Assembly (NCBI RefSeq): GCF_035610345.1
Contig: NZ_CP141212.1
Coordinates: forward strand, 3,357,501-3,421,500
Origin: Sinorhizobium meliloti
Lineage (GTDB): Bacteria > Pseudomonadota > Alphaproteobacteria > Rhizobiales > Rhizobiaceae
Reading direction: 5' to 3'
DNA: 64,000 nucleotides
Part shown: piece by piece, positions 1 to 9,527 of the stretch
How positions within the stretch are numbered: the first letter of the stretch is position 1
How the letters are laid out: every line of letters starts with the position of its first letter
The notes under the pieces: model-generated
Told to the model about the DNA's origin: nothing
What the model saw: only the letters and a program-made list of their open reading frames with translations
Database searches by the model: none
Position numbers and translations under genes: made by a program

Positions 1-481
1 GTCCCCTTTGACATCCGGGCGTGGTGCGCCTCGCAACAAGATGTCAGAAAAGTGGCACGCGAGGCAGGGATGCTTTGGGCTTATGACTTTCGTCTAATGC
101 CGGGGTCACCATGCTCGCGCCCGCACATCACGAAGTCTTCAATCGTGCCGCGGGCAAGCGCTGCCTTGCGTGACGACCGCTAGGGAGCCTCCGCGGCTTG
201 ACTCTTGCCGAAAAGCCGGTAAGAGCAGCGGCGAACGAGGAAACCGCCATGGGACCGAAGGGTTCGTCCATCGCTGCGCTGAATTTGCCGGCCCATACCG
301 CCGGGCGGATCAGCCATTTCTCGCTCGCGCGCAAAACCACGGCCAAAACGACGACGAAAACCGTCTGACGTCTCTGGCCCTCCGCTCTCTCCCCGGTAAG
401 GCCGGGGACAGGAACTTCGCGGTCGCACCGCGCAGTTTCCCCCTCCACCAAACGAGGAGAGACAGAAAGAGAGCTTAGATC
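1..481. other. left-edge region without a supported gene; asd leader
   Basis: No gene can be supported here. Plus-strand frame 1 is open from the window edge to a TAG at 181-183 (about 60 codons), but I do not recognise the peptide and its composition is not convincing, so it may be the tail of a gene to the left or chance. A small hairpin (TCCCCGG / CCGGGGA, 390-408) lies in the asd leader. The rest appears to be untranslated leader and promoter for asd. Confidence 0.5.
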
Positions 482-1516
482 ATGGGTTTCAAAATTGCTG
501 TCGCAGGCGCCACCGGCAATGTCGGCCGGGAGATGCTGAACATTCTTTCCGAGCGCGGCTTTCCGGCCGACGAAGTGGTGGCGCTCGCCTCCTCGCGCTC
601 GGTCGGCACCGAGGTCTCCTACGGCGACAAGACGCTGAAGGTGACGAACCTCGAAACCTATGATTTTTCCGACACCGACATCTGCCTGATGTCGGCCGGC
701 GGCGCCGTCTCGCAGAAATACTCGCCGAAGATCGGCCGGGAGGGTTGCGTCGTCATCGACAATTCCTCGGCCTGGCGCTACGACGCCGATGTTCCGCTGA
801 TCGTACCGGAAGTGAACGCGGACGCGATCGCGCAATTCTCCAAGAAAAACATCATCGCCAATCCGAATTGCTCGACGGCGCAGCTCGTGGTGGCGCTGAA
901 GCCGCTGCACGACCATGCCAAGATCAAGCGCATCGTCGTTTCCACCTATCAGTCGGTTTCCGGCGCCGGCAAGGACGGCATGGACGAGCTCTTCAACCAG
1001 ACCCGCGCTGTCTTCGTCGCCGATCCGATCGAGAGCAAGAAGTTCACCAAGCGCATCGCCTTCAACGTCATTCCGCACATCGACGTCTTCATGGAGGACG
1101 GCTACACCAAGGAAGAGTGGAAGGTACTGGCCGAAACCAAGAAGATGCTCGACCCGAAGATCAAGGTGACCTGCACGGCCGTGCGCGTCCCGGTCTTCAT
1201 CGGTCATTCGGAATCGGTCAATATCGAATTCGAAAACGAGATCACCGCCGACGAGGCGCGCGAGATCCTGCGCGAAGCGCCGGGCTGCCTGGTCGTCGAC
1301 AAGCATGAGAACGGCGGCTATGTGACGCCTTACGAATGCGCCGGCGAGGACGCGACCTACATCTCGCGCATCCGCGAGGATGCGACGGTCGAAAACGGCC
1401 TCAACATGTGGATCGTCTCGGACAACCTGCGCAAGGGCGCGGCGCTCAACGCGGTGCAGATCGCAGAGCTGTTGATCAACCGCGGCCTGATCAAACCGCG
1501 CAAGCAGGCGGCTTGA
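482..1516 (+). CDS. asd: aspartate-semialdehyde dehydrogenase
   Basis: This enzyme reduces aspartyl phosphate to aspartate semialdehyde with NADPH, the branch point to lysine/diaminopimelate, threonine and methionine; it is cytosolic. The 344-aa length is typical. The N-terminal dinucleotide motif VAGATGNVG (residues 7-15), the catalytic cysteine in NPNCST (Cys130) and the catalytic histidine in the GHSESVN segment (His242) are all present. The ATG at 482 gives an N-terminus starting directly at the Rossmann strand. It stands alone, followed by a weak hairpin and a lytic transglycosylase gene. Confidence 0.96.
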   Translation: MGFKIAVAGATGNVGREMLNILSERGFPADEVVALASSRSVGTEVSYGDKTLKVTNLETYDFSDTDICLMSAGGAVSQKYSPKIGREGCVVIDNSSAWRYDADVPLIVPEVNADAIAQFSKKNIIANPNCSTAQLVVALKPLHDHAKIKRIVVSTYQSVSGAGKDGMDELFNQTRAVFVADPIESKKFTKRIAFNVIPHIDVFMEDGYTKEEWKVLAETKKMLDPKIKVTCTAVRVPVFIGHSESVNIEFENEITADEAREILREAPGCLVVDKHENGGYVTPYECAGEDATYISRIREDATVENGLNMWIVSDNLRKGAALNAVQIAELLINRGLIKPRKQAA

Positions 1517-1542
1517 TCGGCCTCGGTCGGGCAAACTTTAAG

Positions 1543-1576
1543 CCCCGCCTGCTTCGTTACGGCGACAGGCGGGGTT
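1543..1576 (+). terminator. possible asd terminator hairpin
   Basis: A 9-bp inverted repeat, CCCCGCCTG (1543-1551) and CAGGCGGGG (1566-1574), follows the asd stop by 26 bases. Only two T residues follow, so it is a weak terminator candidate. Confidence 0.35.
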
Positions 1577-1598
1577 CGCAGTTCGTCGGCGGGCAATG

Positions 1599-1612
1599 GA
1601 TTCACGTGAAAC
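1599..1612. promoter_or_regulatory. parS-like site
   Basis: GATTCACGTGAAAC, one base from the palindrome GTTTCACGTGAAAC. It lies in the asd-transglycosylase gap about 28 kb from parB, so it is an outlying site of the window's parS-like set. Confidence 0.55.
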
Positions 1613-1688
1613 CATCGTGCCGGCGACGAGCGGATGACGAAGCGGGAATTTCGAAGGCAACAAATTCGGGCAATCGACGGGGTAATCC

Positions 1689-2510
1689 ATGCATAGGGTG
1701 AAGAGCGCAGCAGCGGGCCTGGCGGCCCTGATCTCAACCGTAGTTCTTCCGGCGGACGCCTCTGCGGCGCAGTGCGGCAATGACGGCAGCGGCTTCTCCG
1801 CCTGGCTGTCGGAATTCAAGCGCGAAGCCGCCGGGAACGGCATCAGCCCTTCGGTGGTCGACCAGGCGCTCGCCAACGTCTCCTACAGCAGGGCGACGAT
1901 CCGGGCCGATCGCGGCCAGAAGAGCTTCAAGCTGTCGCTCGACCAGTTCATGCAGAAGCGCGGCGGTCAGGTGATCATTTCGCGCGGCAAGAAGCTGCGG
2001 GCGCAGAATGCCAGGCTCTTCCAGAGCATCGAGCAGCGCTACGGCGTTCCCGCCGGCCCATTGATCGCCATCTGGGGCATGGAGACCGGCTTCGGCTCGT
2101 TCCTGGGCAAGGAACACACGCTTTCCGCCGTCTCGACGCTCGCCTATGATTGTCGCCGCTCCGACTATTTCACCAACCAGCTTTACGCCGCCCTCCAGCT
2201 CGTCCAGCGCGGCGACCTCAGCCCGGCCGCCCGCGGGGCGGCGCACGGCGAGATCGGGCAGACGCAATTCCTCCCGGTGAACGTGCTGAAATACGGCGTG
2301 GACGGGGACGGCAACGGCCATGTCGACATGGTCCGCTCCAAAGCGGATGCGCTTGCCTCAACCGCAAATTTCCTGCGCGGCCATGGTTGGCAGCCGGGCG
2401 GCGGCTATCAGCCGGGCGAGGTCAACTTCGCCGCCATCCAGGGCTGGAATGCCGCCAGCGTCTATCAGCAGGCGATCGCCATCATCGGCGCCGAGATCGA
2501 CGGCGGGTGA
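1689..2510 (+). CDS. secreted lytic murein transglycosylase, MltB/SLT-2 family
   Basis: Predicted periplasmic enzyme cleaving peptidoglycan glycan strands to 1,6-anhydro products. An N-terminal signal peptide is visible (basic start MHRVK, hydrophobic core, ADASA near residue 27, no lipobox cysteine at the cleavage point). The catalytic-type glutamate is in IWGMETGFGS (Glu132), and the family segment GEIGQTQFLP follows around residues 191-200. At 273 aa it is shorter than E. coli MltB and lacks a C-terminal peptidoglycan-binding domain. It is a separate gene between asd and a RIME-like repeat. Confidence 0.88.
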   Translation: MHRVKSAAAGLAALISTVVLPADASAAQCGNDGSGFSAWLSEFKREAAGNGISPSVVDQALANVSYSRATIRADRGQKSFKLSLDQFMQKRGGQVIISRGKKLRAQNARLFQSIEQRYGVPAGPLIAIWGMETGFGSFLGKEHTLSAVSTLAYDCRRSDYFTNQLYAALQLVQRGDLSPAARGAAHGEIGQTQFLPVNVLKYGVDGDGNGHVDMVRSKADALASTANFLRGHGWQPGGGYQPGEVNFAAIQGWNAASVYQQAIAIIGAEIDGG

Positions 2511-2520
2511 CAGCGCTTTT

Positions 2521-2592
2521 GCCCCTCACCCCGCTGCCGCGACTTCTCTCCCGCTAGCGGGGGAGAAGGGACAGGCCGGCGGACGAGGGGCC
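2521..2592. repeat. RIME-like intergenic mosaic element (copy 1)
   Basis: This is a palindromic GC-rich element with a CTCCC...GGGAG core flanked by arms CCCCTCA and GAGGGG, between convergent genes. It belongs to the same family as the elements near 17.6, 40.3 and 63.1 kb and resembles the Rhizobium-specific intergenic mosaic elements. Confidence 0.65.
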
Positions 2593-2605
2593 TGACTGGC
2601 GACCG

Positions 2606-3289
2606 TTACATTCCCGGTCGGGAAAAATCGCCGGTCTTCGCATCCATGACCCAGAGCTCGCCGGTCGAGATGTCGAACCATGCGCCGTGGAGACGAAGCT
2701 TTCCCTTCGACTCGAGAACGTTCACGCAGGGGAACGTCCTCAGATTGGCGATCGAATTGCGGATGGAGACCCGCTCGAGCGCACGCTGTCGTTCCGCCGG
2801 AGTCATCACGTCATTGCTCTGGATCTGCTCGGCGGCCGGTTTCAGGAGGTTCATCCAGCGGCCGATGAAATCGCCGGGGGAGAGGGGCTCGGCGTCCGGG
2901 TCGAGTGCCGCCTTGATGCCGCCGCAGCGCCCGTGGCCCATGACCACGATGTTGGTGACCCGCAGCGACTGGACCGCGAATTCGAGCGCGGCCGAGGTCG
3001 AATGATAATGTCCGTCCGGTTCATAGGGCGGCATCATGTTGGCGACGTTGCGCACGACGAAGAGTTCTCCCGGGCCGGCATCGAAGATCGTTTCGGGCGC
3101 GGCGCGGGAGTCGCAACAGGCGATGACCATCGTCCTCGGTTTCTGACCGCTCTCGGCGAGGGTTTTGTAGCGCTGCTGCTGTTCGGTGAAGCGCCCGCTC
3201 ATGAAATTGCGGTAGCCGGTCAGAAGATGTTCCGGAAAGCCCTGTATATCCATCGGTAACCCCGTTTCATCCACTCGTTCCTGCTGCAT
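2606..3289 (-). CDS. beta-class carbonic anhydrase
   Basis: Interconverts CO2 and bicarbonate using zinc. The beta-class signature is complete. Numbering from the internal ATG at 3253, Cys46 lies in ACCDSR with the Asp-Arg dyad, and His107 and Cys110 lie in MGHGRCGG. The VRNVANMMPP segment is also typical. The open frame starts at 3289 (227 aa), with an AGGAGC stretch about 10 bases upstream; starting at 3253 would give 215 aa and I cannot decide between them. It is monocistronic and convergent with the transglycosylase gene. Confidence 0.92.
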   Translation of the reverse strand: MQQERVDETGLPMDIQGFPEHLLTGYRNFMSGRFTEQQQRYKTLAESGQKPRTMVIACCDSRAAPETIFDAGPGELFVVRNVANMMPPYEPDGHYHSTSAALEFAVQSLRVTNIVVMGHGRCGGIKAALDPDAEPLSPGDFIGRWMNLLKPAAEQIQSNDVMTPAERQRALERVSIRNSIANLRTFPCVNVLESKGKLRLHGAWFDISTGELWVMDAKTGDFSRPGM

Positions 3290-3449
3290 CGTCCTGGTGC
3301 TCCTGTCTTTGATCGGGATTCAAGGAAACATGCGGGTAGCGTGTCTGAAAGGACGCACCGGGAACCATGAAGCGTCGAACTGTTACAGCGTGCTCCCGCC
3401 ATCCGAAAGGGCGAAATGCGTCTATGAGGCAATTCTTCCATATCTGGCG

Positions 3450-4331
3450 CTATTTCTTCCGCGCCTGGCTCGGATGCATGAGGCGGCGCATCTGCACCAT
3501 TGCCATCGGCGTCGCCAGGCTCGATGCATCCTGTTCGAGCGTCAGCTCGTCGGAATCGCGCTTACGGCTTCTCGCAATGATCTCGTAGACGCTGGCGGTC
3601 GCCATCTGCAGCGCGCGTTCCTCCGGAAGCCCTTCCAGCAGGCGCGCCAGGAATACGGCCGAGAGCAGATCGCCGGTGCCGTTCGGAGGATTGTCGATCA
3701 GGCGGTGCTCGGCAAGCAGCGCATGGCGTCCGGACAGGTAAAGATTGCCCGTGCCGCCGCTCATCATCGGTATCGCCGATGTCACCAGCACGCGTGACGG
3801 CCCGAGGTCGACCGCCGCGTCGAGGATGGCCGCATTCGTCTCGAGCGAAGCACCTGCCAACCAGGAAAGCTCGAACCGGTTGGGCGTGGCCAGCGTCGCA
3901 AGCGGCAGCAGCAGGTCGCGGATGGCGCTGGCGATCTCCACCGGGACGTAGAGGCCGCCCGCATCGCCAAGAATCGGATCGCAGGCATAGAAGAGCGCGG
4001 GATTGCGCTGGCGCAGCGCCTTCACGAGGCCAGCAACGACCGCCGCCTGTTCGGGGGAACCCAGATAGCCGGACAGCACCGCGCGCACCTCACCGATCCA
4101 GGGCGCAGCGACGAGATCGTCGATGATCGAGCGGAAGTCCTCGTCCGGCATGGTCACCCGCGTCGACCGACCGTGTCCCGGATGCCAGGGAAGCACGACC
4201 GTCGGCAAGGCCCAGACCCGGTGGCCGAGCATTTCCAGCGCGAAGACGGCAGCCCGGTTGCCCACCGCGCCGCGCACCACATGACTCGAAATGACGATGA
4301 CGGCACCGGGCGCGGCAGGCGTGTCGGACAT
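3450..4331 (-). CDS. pdxY: pyridoxal kinase
   Basis: Phosphorylates pyridoxal for PLP salvage; ribokinase-like fold. The 293-aa protein shows the family DPILGD motif (residues 118-123) and the anion-hole/catalytic motif NGTGD with the catalytic Asp221. The N-terminus VIVISSHVVRGAVGN is typical of PdxY/PdxK. It is divergent from the glutamate dehydrogenase gene, sharing an AT-rich regulatory region. PdxY rather than PdxK is chosen on overall resemblance only. Confidence 0.88.
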   Translation of the reverse strand: MSDTPAAPGAVIVISSHVVRGAVGNRAAVFALEMLGHRVWALPTVVLPWHPGHGRSTRVTMPDEDFRSIIDDLVAAPWIGEVRAVLSGYLGSPEQAAVVAGLVKALRQRNPALFYACDPILGDAGGLYVPVEIASAIRDLLLPLATLATPNRFELSWLAGASLETNAAILDAAVDLGPSRVLVTSAIPMMSGGTGNLYLSGRHALLAEHRLIDNPPNGTGDLLSAVFLARLLEGLPEERALQMATASVYEIIARSRKRDSDELTLEQDASSLATPMAMVQMRRLMHPSQARKK

Positions 4332-4614
4332 TGGGAGACCCCGTTATTCGCTTTCGAAGTGTGATCGCCCGCCCCTCACGGACTGTCAACTGCCGCTCGT
4401 GCAGACCCACGTGACAGAAACTTCGGCGTTTTCGTTCGTTTTTGCGGTTTTTCGGGAAATTTTTGCAAAATTGGCTTCGATTTAAATGGATTTAGGTCGA
4501 ATCTACGTGATTTTCTCCAAAATCCGGCTCGATTTTGCCGAAATCCATCATAAAAACGGTCGCCATTGGGCATGGTTCTGCTAGGTTCAACCATCATGAG
4601 TGGAGAGCGATTTC
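4332..4614. promoter_or_regulatory. AT-rich divergent regulatory region pdxY / gdh
   Basis: This is a markedly AT-rich island in GC-rich surroundings. It contains inverted repeats: AATTTT-TGC-AAAATT (4458-4472), the palindrome ATTTAAAT (4480-4487) and CAAAATC-CGGCTC-GATTTTG (4518-4537). The layout suits an amino-acid-responsive regulator of the downstream dehydrogenase, for example an Lrp/AsnC protein, but no regulator can be assigned from sequence. Confidence 0.45.
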
Positions 4615-7600
4615 ATGGGCGTGAAGCATAATCCGAAGCGGGACCGGCACATCGATGCGGCCCGGGCGGCAGGGTCCAGATTCGGGGCCGAGACACTGCC
4701 ACCGGAAATCCTCTTCGGCGGAGCGAGCAACGACGACCTCGACCGTTACACGCCTGAGATGCTGGCGCTCACCGCTGCCCACGCACGCAGCGAACTCGCA
4801 CGCTGGGACGGCGGCAAGCCGCAGGTCTCGGTGGAGACGGTGGCAGGGGTCGCACCGGGCGGTATCGAGGTTTCGATCATCGCGATCACCGAACGCAACA
4901 TGCCCTTCCTTTACGATTCGGTGATGGGAGAGGTGACGAGCACCCACCGCGACATCCACCTGGCGATCCATCCAATTCTGGTGATGGAGCCCGGAAAACC
5001 CGTGAAGCTGTTCGATCCGGACGAGGAAAGCGCGCCCGAACACCGCGTCAGCCACATTCAAATCCACTTGAGCAGGCTGACTCCGCTGGAGGCACGCTCA
5101 TTGAGCAAGCGCATCTCGGATGTGCTGGAGCAGGTTCATCAAGCCGTACACGACTGGCCGGCGATGACCGCTCTGCTCGACCAGGCAATGCGGGAGCTCG
5201 AGGACTACAACGCTTCCCGCAAGAAGAGCGACCGCGACGAGGCGCTGGCGTTCCTTCGCTGGCTAAGGGATAGCAACTTCACCTTCCTCGGAATGCGGGA
5301 ATATACCTATTCCGGCAAGGGCGAACGGGCGACGGTCGAGCGCGGCAAGGGCAGGGGCCTCGGCATCCTGTCCAATCCGGACGTGCGGGTCCTGCGCCAG
5401 GGCAAGGATGCGGTGCTGACCACCCCGGAAATCCTCGCCTTCCTCGAGGGGCCCGACTTCCTGATCGTCACCAAGGCCAATGTGAAGTCGGTCGTCCACC
5501 GGCGTGCCCACATGGACTACATCGGCATCAAGCGTTTCGACGCCTCCGGCAACGTCGTCGGCGAACTGCGCATCGTCGGTCTGTTCACCTCGACGGCCTA
5601 CACGCGGCAGGCGTCGGAGATCCCGCTGCTCAGGCACAAGATCGAGAAGATCGTCGATCATTTCGGCTATGATCCGCAGAGCCATTCCGGCAAGACGCTG
5701 GCCAACACGCTGGAGGCCTATCCGCGCGACGATCTTTTCCAGATCGATATCGGGCTGCTCGCCGCCTTCTGCGAACAGATCAACGAGCTCGGCGACCGGC
5801 CGCGGGTGCGGGTGCTGCCGCGCATCGACCACTTCGACCGCTTCGTCTCGGTCATCGTGTTCGTGCCGCGCGAACAATACGATTCCGACGTCCGCGAAAA
5901 GATCGGCGACTATCTGAAGACGGTCTATGACGGCCGGGTCTCGGCCTATTACCCGGCCTTTCCCGAAGGCGGGCTTGCACGCGTCCATTTCATCATCGGC
6001 CGCTCGGGCGGCAAGACGCCACGGGTTCCCCAGGCGAAGCTCGAAGAGGCGGTCCGCGCCATCGTCACCCGCTGGATCGATCGGTTCAATCTGCTCGCCC
6101 GCAAGGAGGGCAAGGAGATATCGGTCGGTGAAGCCTATCAGGCGGCCTTCACGCCCGCGGAAGCCTATGCCGACCTCGGAGACATCGCCGCCTGCACGGC
6201 CGGCGACCCGATCCGCATCTCCTTCTACCACCGGCACCAGGAGCGGCCGGATACGCTGGAACTGAAGATCTTCCATGCCGACACCCCCGTTTCGCTGTCG
6301 CGCCGCGTGCCGCTTCTCGAAAATCTCGGCTTCCGTGTCATCAGCGAGCAGACCTACGACATCGGCGTGCACGTCCATGGGGACGAGCCCCGCGAGGTCG
6401 TCCTTCACGACATGGAGCTGATCCATCGCGACGGGCACACGCTCAATCTCGCCAGGATCGGCCCCGCCCTGGAGGAGGCCTTCCTGGCGGCCTGGAACGG
6501 CACGACGGAGGACGACAACTTCAACCGGCTGGTCCTGCTTGCCGGGCTCACCGCCCGCGAAGTCACGGTGCTGCGCGCCTATGCGCGCTATCTGCGCCAG
6601 GCCGGCATCACCTATTCCCAAGGCTATATCGCCGATACTCTGAACAAGTATCCGACGATCGCCGCCGACATCTTCCGCCTCTTCTCCACGCGCATGGATC
6701 CGACGACGGAGGGGAAAGCGCGCACCAAGAAGTGCAACGCCTTGCTGTCGGGCATCGAGGAGGCTCTGTCGGCCGTGCCCAGCCTCGACGAGGACAGGAT
6801 CCTGCGCCGCTACGTCAATGCGGTCCAGTCGACGCTCCGGACGAACTATTTCCAACAGGACGCCGAAGGCAGGCCGCGCGCGGTTCTTGCCTTCAAGCTC
6901 GATCCGAAACAGCTCGAAGGCCTGCCGGAACCGCGGCCTTTCCGCGAGATTTTCGTCTACGGCACGGAAGTGGAAGGCGTCCATCTGCGCTTCGGCAAGG
7001 TGGCGCGCGGCGGCCTTCGCTGGTCCGACCGGGCGCAGGATTACCGGACCGAGGTGCTCGGCCTCGTCAAGGCGCAGCAGGTGAAGAACGCCGTCATCGT
7101 TCCGGTCGGCGCCAAAGGCGGCTTCTATCCGAAGCAGCTGCCCGTCGGCGGCAGCCGCGATGAGGTCTTCAAGGCGGGAACGGAGGCGTACAAGACCTAT
7201 ATCCGCACGCTGCTCTCCGTCACCGACAATATCGTCGGCCAGGACGTCGTTCCCCCGGAGGACACGCTGCGGCTCGACGGCGACGACCCCTATTTCGTCG
7301 TTGCCGCCGACAAGGGAACGGCAACCTTCTCCGACACGGCGAATGCGCTCGCCCAGGAAGCGGACTTCTGGCTGGACGACGCCTTCGCTTCAGGCGGCTC
7401 CGCCGGCTACGACCACAAGAAGATGGGAATCACCGCGCGCGGCGCGTGGGAGGCCGTCAAGCGACACTTCCGCGAAATGGACGTCGACATCCAGACGACG
7501 CCCTTCACCGTCGCCGGCGTCGGCGACATGTCGGGCGACGTCTTCGGCAACGGCATGCTGCTTTCGGAAAAGATCCGGCTGATCGCCGCCTTCGACCACC

Positions 7601-9402
7601 GCGACATCTTCATCGATCCCGAGCCGGATATCGATCTCTCCTTTGCCGAGCGCAAGCGAATGTTCGCGCTTTCGCGCTCCAGCTGGCAGGATTATGACCG
7701 TAAGGCGCTCTCGCCCGGCGCGATGATCATTTCGCGTTCGGAAAAACTGGTGACACTCACCCCCGAAGCGATGGCGGCGATCGGCATCGACAAGCCGAAG
7801 ACGACGCCCTTCGAGATCATGAGCGCAATCCTGAAGAGCCCGGTCGACCTGCTCTGGTTCGGCGGCATCGGCACCTATGTGCGCGGCACCAACGAGACGG
7901 ATGCCGAGGTTGGCGACCGCGCCAACGACGCGATCCGCGTCTCCGCCGAGGATGTGCGGGCGCGCGTGATCGGCGAGGGGGCCAATCTCGGCGTCACCCA
8001 GAAAGGCCGGATCGGCTTCTCGCTCAATGGCGGGCGTTGCAACTCCGATGCCATCGACAACTCGGCCGGCGTCAATTCCTCCGACGTCGAGGTCAACATC
8101 AAGATCGCGCTTGCCTCCGCCATGCGCGAAGGCCGCCTGACCCGGCCCAAGCGCAACACGCTTCTGGCATCGATGACGGACGAGGTGGGACATCTCGTGC
8201 TGCGCAACAACTACCAGCAGTCGCTGGCGATCTCGCTCACCGAGATGCAGGGCCTCGCCAACCGCACCCCGCTGGCGCGGCTGATGGCGCGGCTGGAGGC
8301 CGACGGCCACCTCAACCGCAAGGTCGAGACCCTGCCGACCGACCAGGCGATGAGCGAGCGCTACCAGGCGGGCCGGCCGCTCACGCGCCCGGAGATCGGC
8401 GTGCTGCTCTCCTATGCGAAACTGGTGCTCTTCGACGAGCTGCTCGTCAGCGAGCTTCCGGACGACCCCTATTTCACGGCGACCCTGGAGCGCTACTTCC
8501 CCGCAAAGATGCGCAAGGCCTATGCCGGCGACATTCACGGGCACCGGCTGCGCCGCGAAATCGTCGCGACCGTACTCGCCAACGAAACGATAAACCGCGG
8601 CGGCCCCGCTTTCGTTTCGACGCTGACGGATGCCACCGGCTTCCTCTCCGCCGATGTCGTGAAGGCAGCGGTGCTGGCCCTGGATGGCTTCGATCTGCCG
8701 CGCATCTACGGCGAGATCGACGCGCTCGACAACAGGATCAGCGGCGTGATCCAGAACCGGCTCTATCACGAGGTGGGGCGTATCTTTGCGCTCGTCGCCG
8801 AACGGGCGCTGCGCACCCGCGCCTCCGAGGGCTCCGTGGCCGAAGCGGTTGCCCGGCTTCGCGACGGGCTGCAGAAGCTGCGCGGCACCATGCGGGCGGC
8901 GATATCCAGGGAGGGTGCCGAGGAAGCTCGCCTGAGGGCCGCCGGCTTCATCGAAAACGGCGTGCCGGCAAAGCTTGCCGAAGAAATCGCCGAACTGTCG
9001 CTCATGACCCTGGTCCCTGAGATCATGCAGATCGCCACGGTAACCGGCGAGCCGCTGAGCCGCACCGCCCAGGCCTATTTCACCGTCACCGAGAGCCTGA
9101 GGATCAACCGCCTGCTCGCGGCCGCCGACCGCGTGCCCGCCACCGAGCAGTTCGAGTCGATGGCGCTCTCGCGGGCGGTCGGCGATATCGGCACCGCACG
9201 CCGCGATATCACCATCGCCGCCCTGGTCGAGCATAAGGGCGAGCGAAACCCCGTCCTCGCCTGGCAGGATCGCGATCGCCAACGCGTCGCCACTGTCGGC
9301 GACCAGCTGAGGCTCCTGACCGAAAAGGGCGAAACGACGCTCGCCAAGGTCACTGTCGCAGCCGGTCTCCTCAGCGATCTTGCACGCGGCTGGACGAAAT
9401 GA
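4615..9402 (+). CDS. gdhB: NAD-specific glutamate dehydrogenase, large (Bac_GDH) class
   Basis: Oxidatively deaminates glutamate to 2-oxoglutarate and ammonium with NAD+, feeding glutamate carbon into the TCA cycle. The roughly 1595-aa length is characteristic of the about 180-kDa class, with long N-terminal regulatory (ACT-like) segments before the dehydrogenase core. The core shows the substrate-site segment GGLRWSDRAQDYRTE and the catalytic-lysine motif VPVGAKGGF around residue 830. An in-frame GTG at 4600 exists, but GGAGAG at 4602-4607 is ideally spaced for ATG 4615, so that start is chosen. The symbol is used by analogy with rhizobial annotation. Confidence 0.93.
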   Translation: MGVKHNPKRDRHIDAARAAGSRFGAETLPPEILFGGASNDDLDRYTPEMLALTAAHARSELARWDGGKPQVSVETVAGVAPGGIEVSIIAITERNMPFLYDSVMGEVTSTHRDIHLAIHPILVMEPGKPVKLFDPDEESAPEHRVSHIQIHLSRLTPLEARSLSKRISDVLEQVHQAVHDWPAMTALLDQAMRELEDYNASRKKSDRDEALAFLRWLRDSNFTFLGMREYTYSGKGERATVERGKGRGLGILSNPDVRVLRQGKDAVLTTPEILAFLEGPDFLIVTKANVKSVVHRRAHMDYIGIKRFDASGNVVGELRIVGLFTSTAYTRQASEIPLLRHKIEKIVDHFGYDPQSHSGKTLANTLEAYPRDDLFQIDIGLLAAFCEQINELGDRPRVRVLPRIDHFDRFVSVIVFVPREQYDSDVREKIGDYLKTVYDGRVSAYYPAFPEGGLARVHFIIGRSGGKTPRVPQAKLEEAVRAIVTRWIDRFNLLARKEGKEISVGEAYQAAFTPAEAYADLGDIAACTAGDPIRISFYHRHQERPDTLELKIFHADTPVSLSRRVPLLENLGFRVISEQTYDIGVHVHGDEPREVVLHDMELIHRDGHTLNLARIGPALEEAFLAAWNGTTEDDNFNRLVLLAGLTAREVTVLRAYARYLRQAGITYSQGYIADTLNKYPTIAADIFRLFSTRMDPTTEGKARTKKCNALLSGIEEALSAVPSLDEDRILRRYVNAVQSTLRTNYFQQDAEGRPRAVLAFKLDPKQLEGLPEPRPFREIFVYGTEVEGVHLRFGKVARGGLRWSDRAQDYRTEVLGLVKAQQVKNAVIVPVGAKGGFYPKQLPVGGSRDEVFKAGTEAYKTYIRTLLSVTDNIVGQDVVPPEDTLRLDGDDPYFVVAADKGTATFSDTANALAQEADFWLDDAFASGGSAGYDHKKMGITARGAWEAVKRHFREMDVDIQTTPFTVAGVGDMSGDVFGNGMLLSEKIRLIAAFDHRDIFIDPEPDIDLSFAERKRMFALSRSSWQDYDRKALSPGAMIISRSEKLVTLTPEAMAAIGIDKPKTTPFEIMSAILKSPVDLLWFGGIGTYVRGTNETDAEVGDRANDAIRVSAEDVRARVIGEGANLGVTQKGRIGFSLNGGRCNSDAIDNSAGVNSSDVEVNIKIALASAMREGRLTRPKRNTLLASMTDEVGHLVLRNNYQQSLAISLTEMQGLANRTPLARLMARLEADGHLNRKVETLPTDQAMSERYQAGRPLTRPEIGVLLSYAKLVLFDELLVSELPDDPYFTATLERYFPAKMRKAYAGDIHGHRLRREIVATVLANETINRGGPAFVSTLTDATGFLSADVVKAAVLALDGFDLPRIYGEIDALDNRISGVIQNRLYHEVGRIFALVAERALRTRASEGSVAEAVARLRDGLQKLRGTMRAAISREGAEEARLRAAGFIENGVPAKLAEEIAELSLMTLVPEIMQIATVTGEPLSRTAQAYFTVTESLRINRLLAAADRVPATEQFESMALSRAVGDIGTARRDITIAALVEHKGERNPVLAWQDRDRQRVATVGDQLRLLTEKGETTLAKVTVAAGLLSDLARGWTK

Positions 9403-9409
9403 CACAGTC

Positions 9410-9434
9410 CCTCCGGCCATAACTCGGCCGGAGG
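9410..9434 (+). terminator. hairpin after glutamate dehydrogenase
   Basis: A 9-bp perfect stem CCTCCGGCC / GGCCGGAGG with a 7-base loop begins 8 bases after the stop codon. No U tract follows, so it may be a processing or partial-termination hairpin. Confidence 0.4.
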
Positions 9435-9527
9435 AACCAATTCCGCCCCGGTCGAAGGTTGTTCTTCATTGCCCTGCCCGCCGCCCCCGAACGCGGCGCG
9501 CTTGCGCAAGTGCCGGGGAGGGATGAA

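Noticed and set aside
128..1534. 468-codon antisense open frame over asd
   Set aside because: It mirrors asd exactly, has no recognisable protein sequence, and arises from GC-rich codon bias on the opposite strand.
5263..6984. 573-codon antisense frame over glutamate dehydrogenase
   Set aside because: Antisense shadow; low-complexity Asp/Val/Arg-rich translation and no family resemblance.
7390..9420. 676-codon antisense frame over glutamate dehydrogenase
   Set aside because: Same reasoning; the plus strand encodes a clearly conserved enzyme here.
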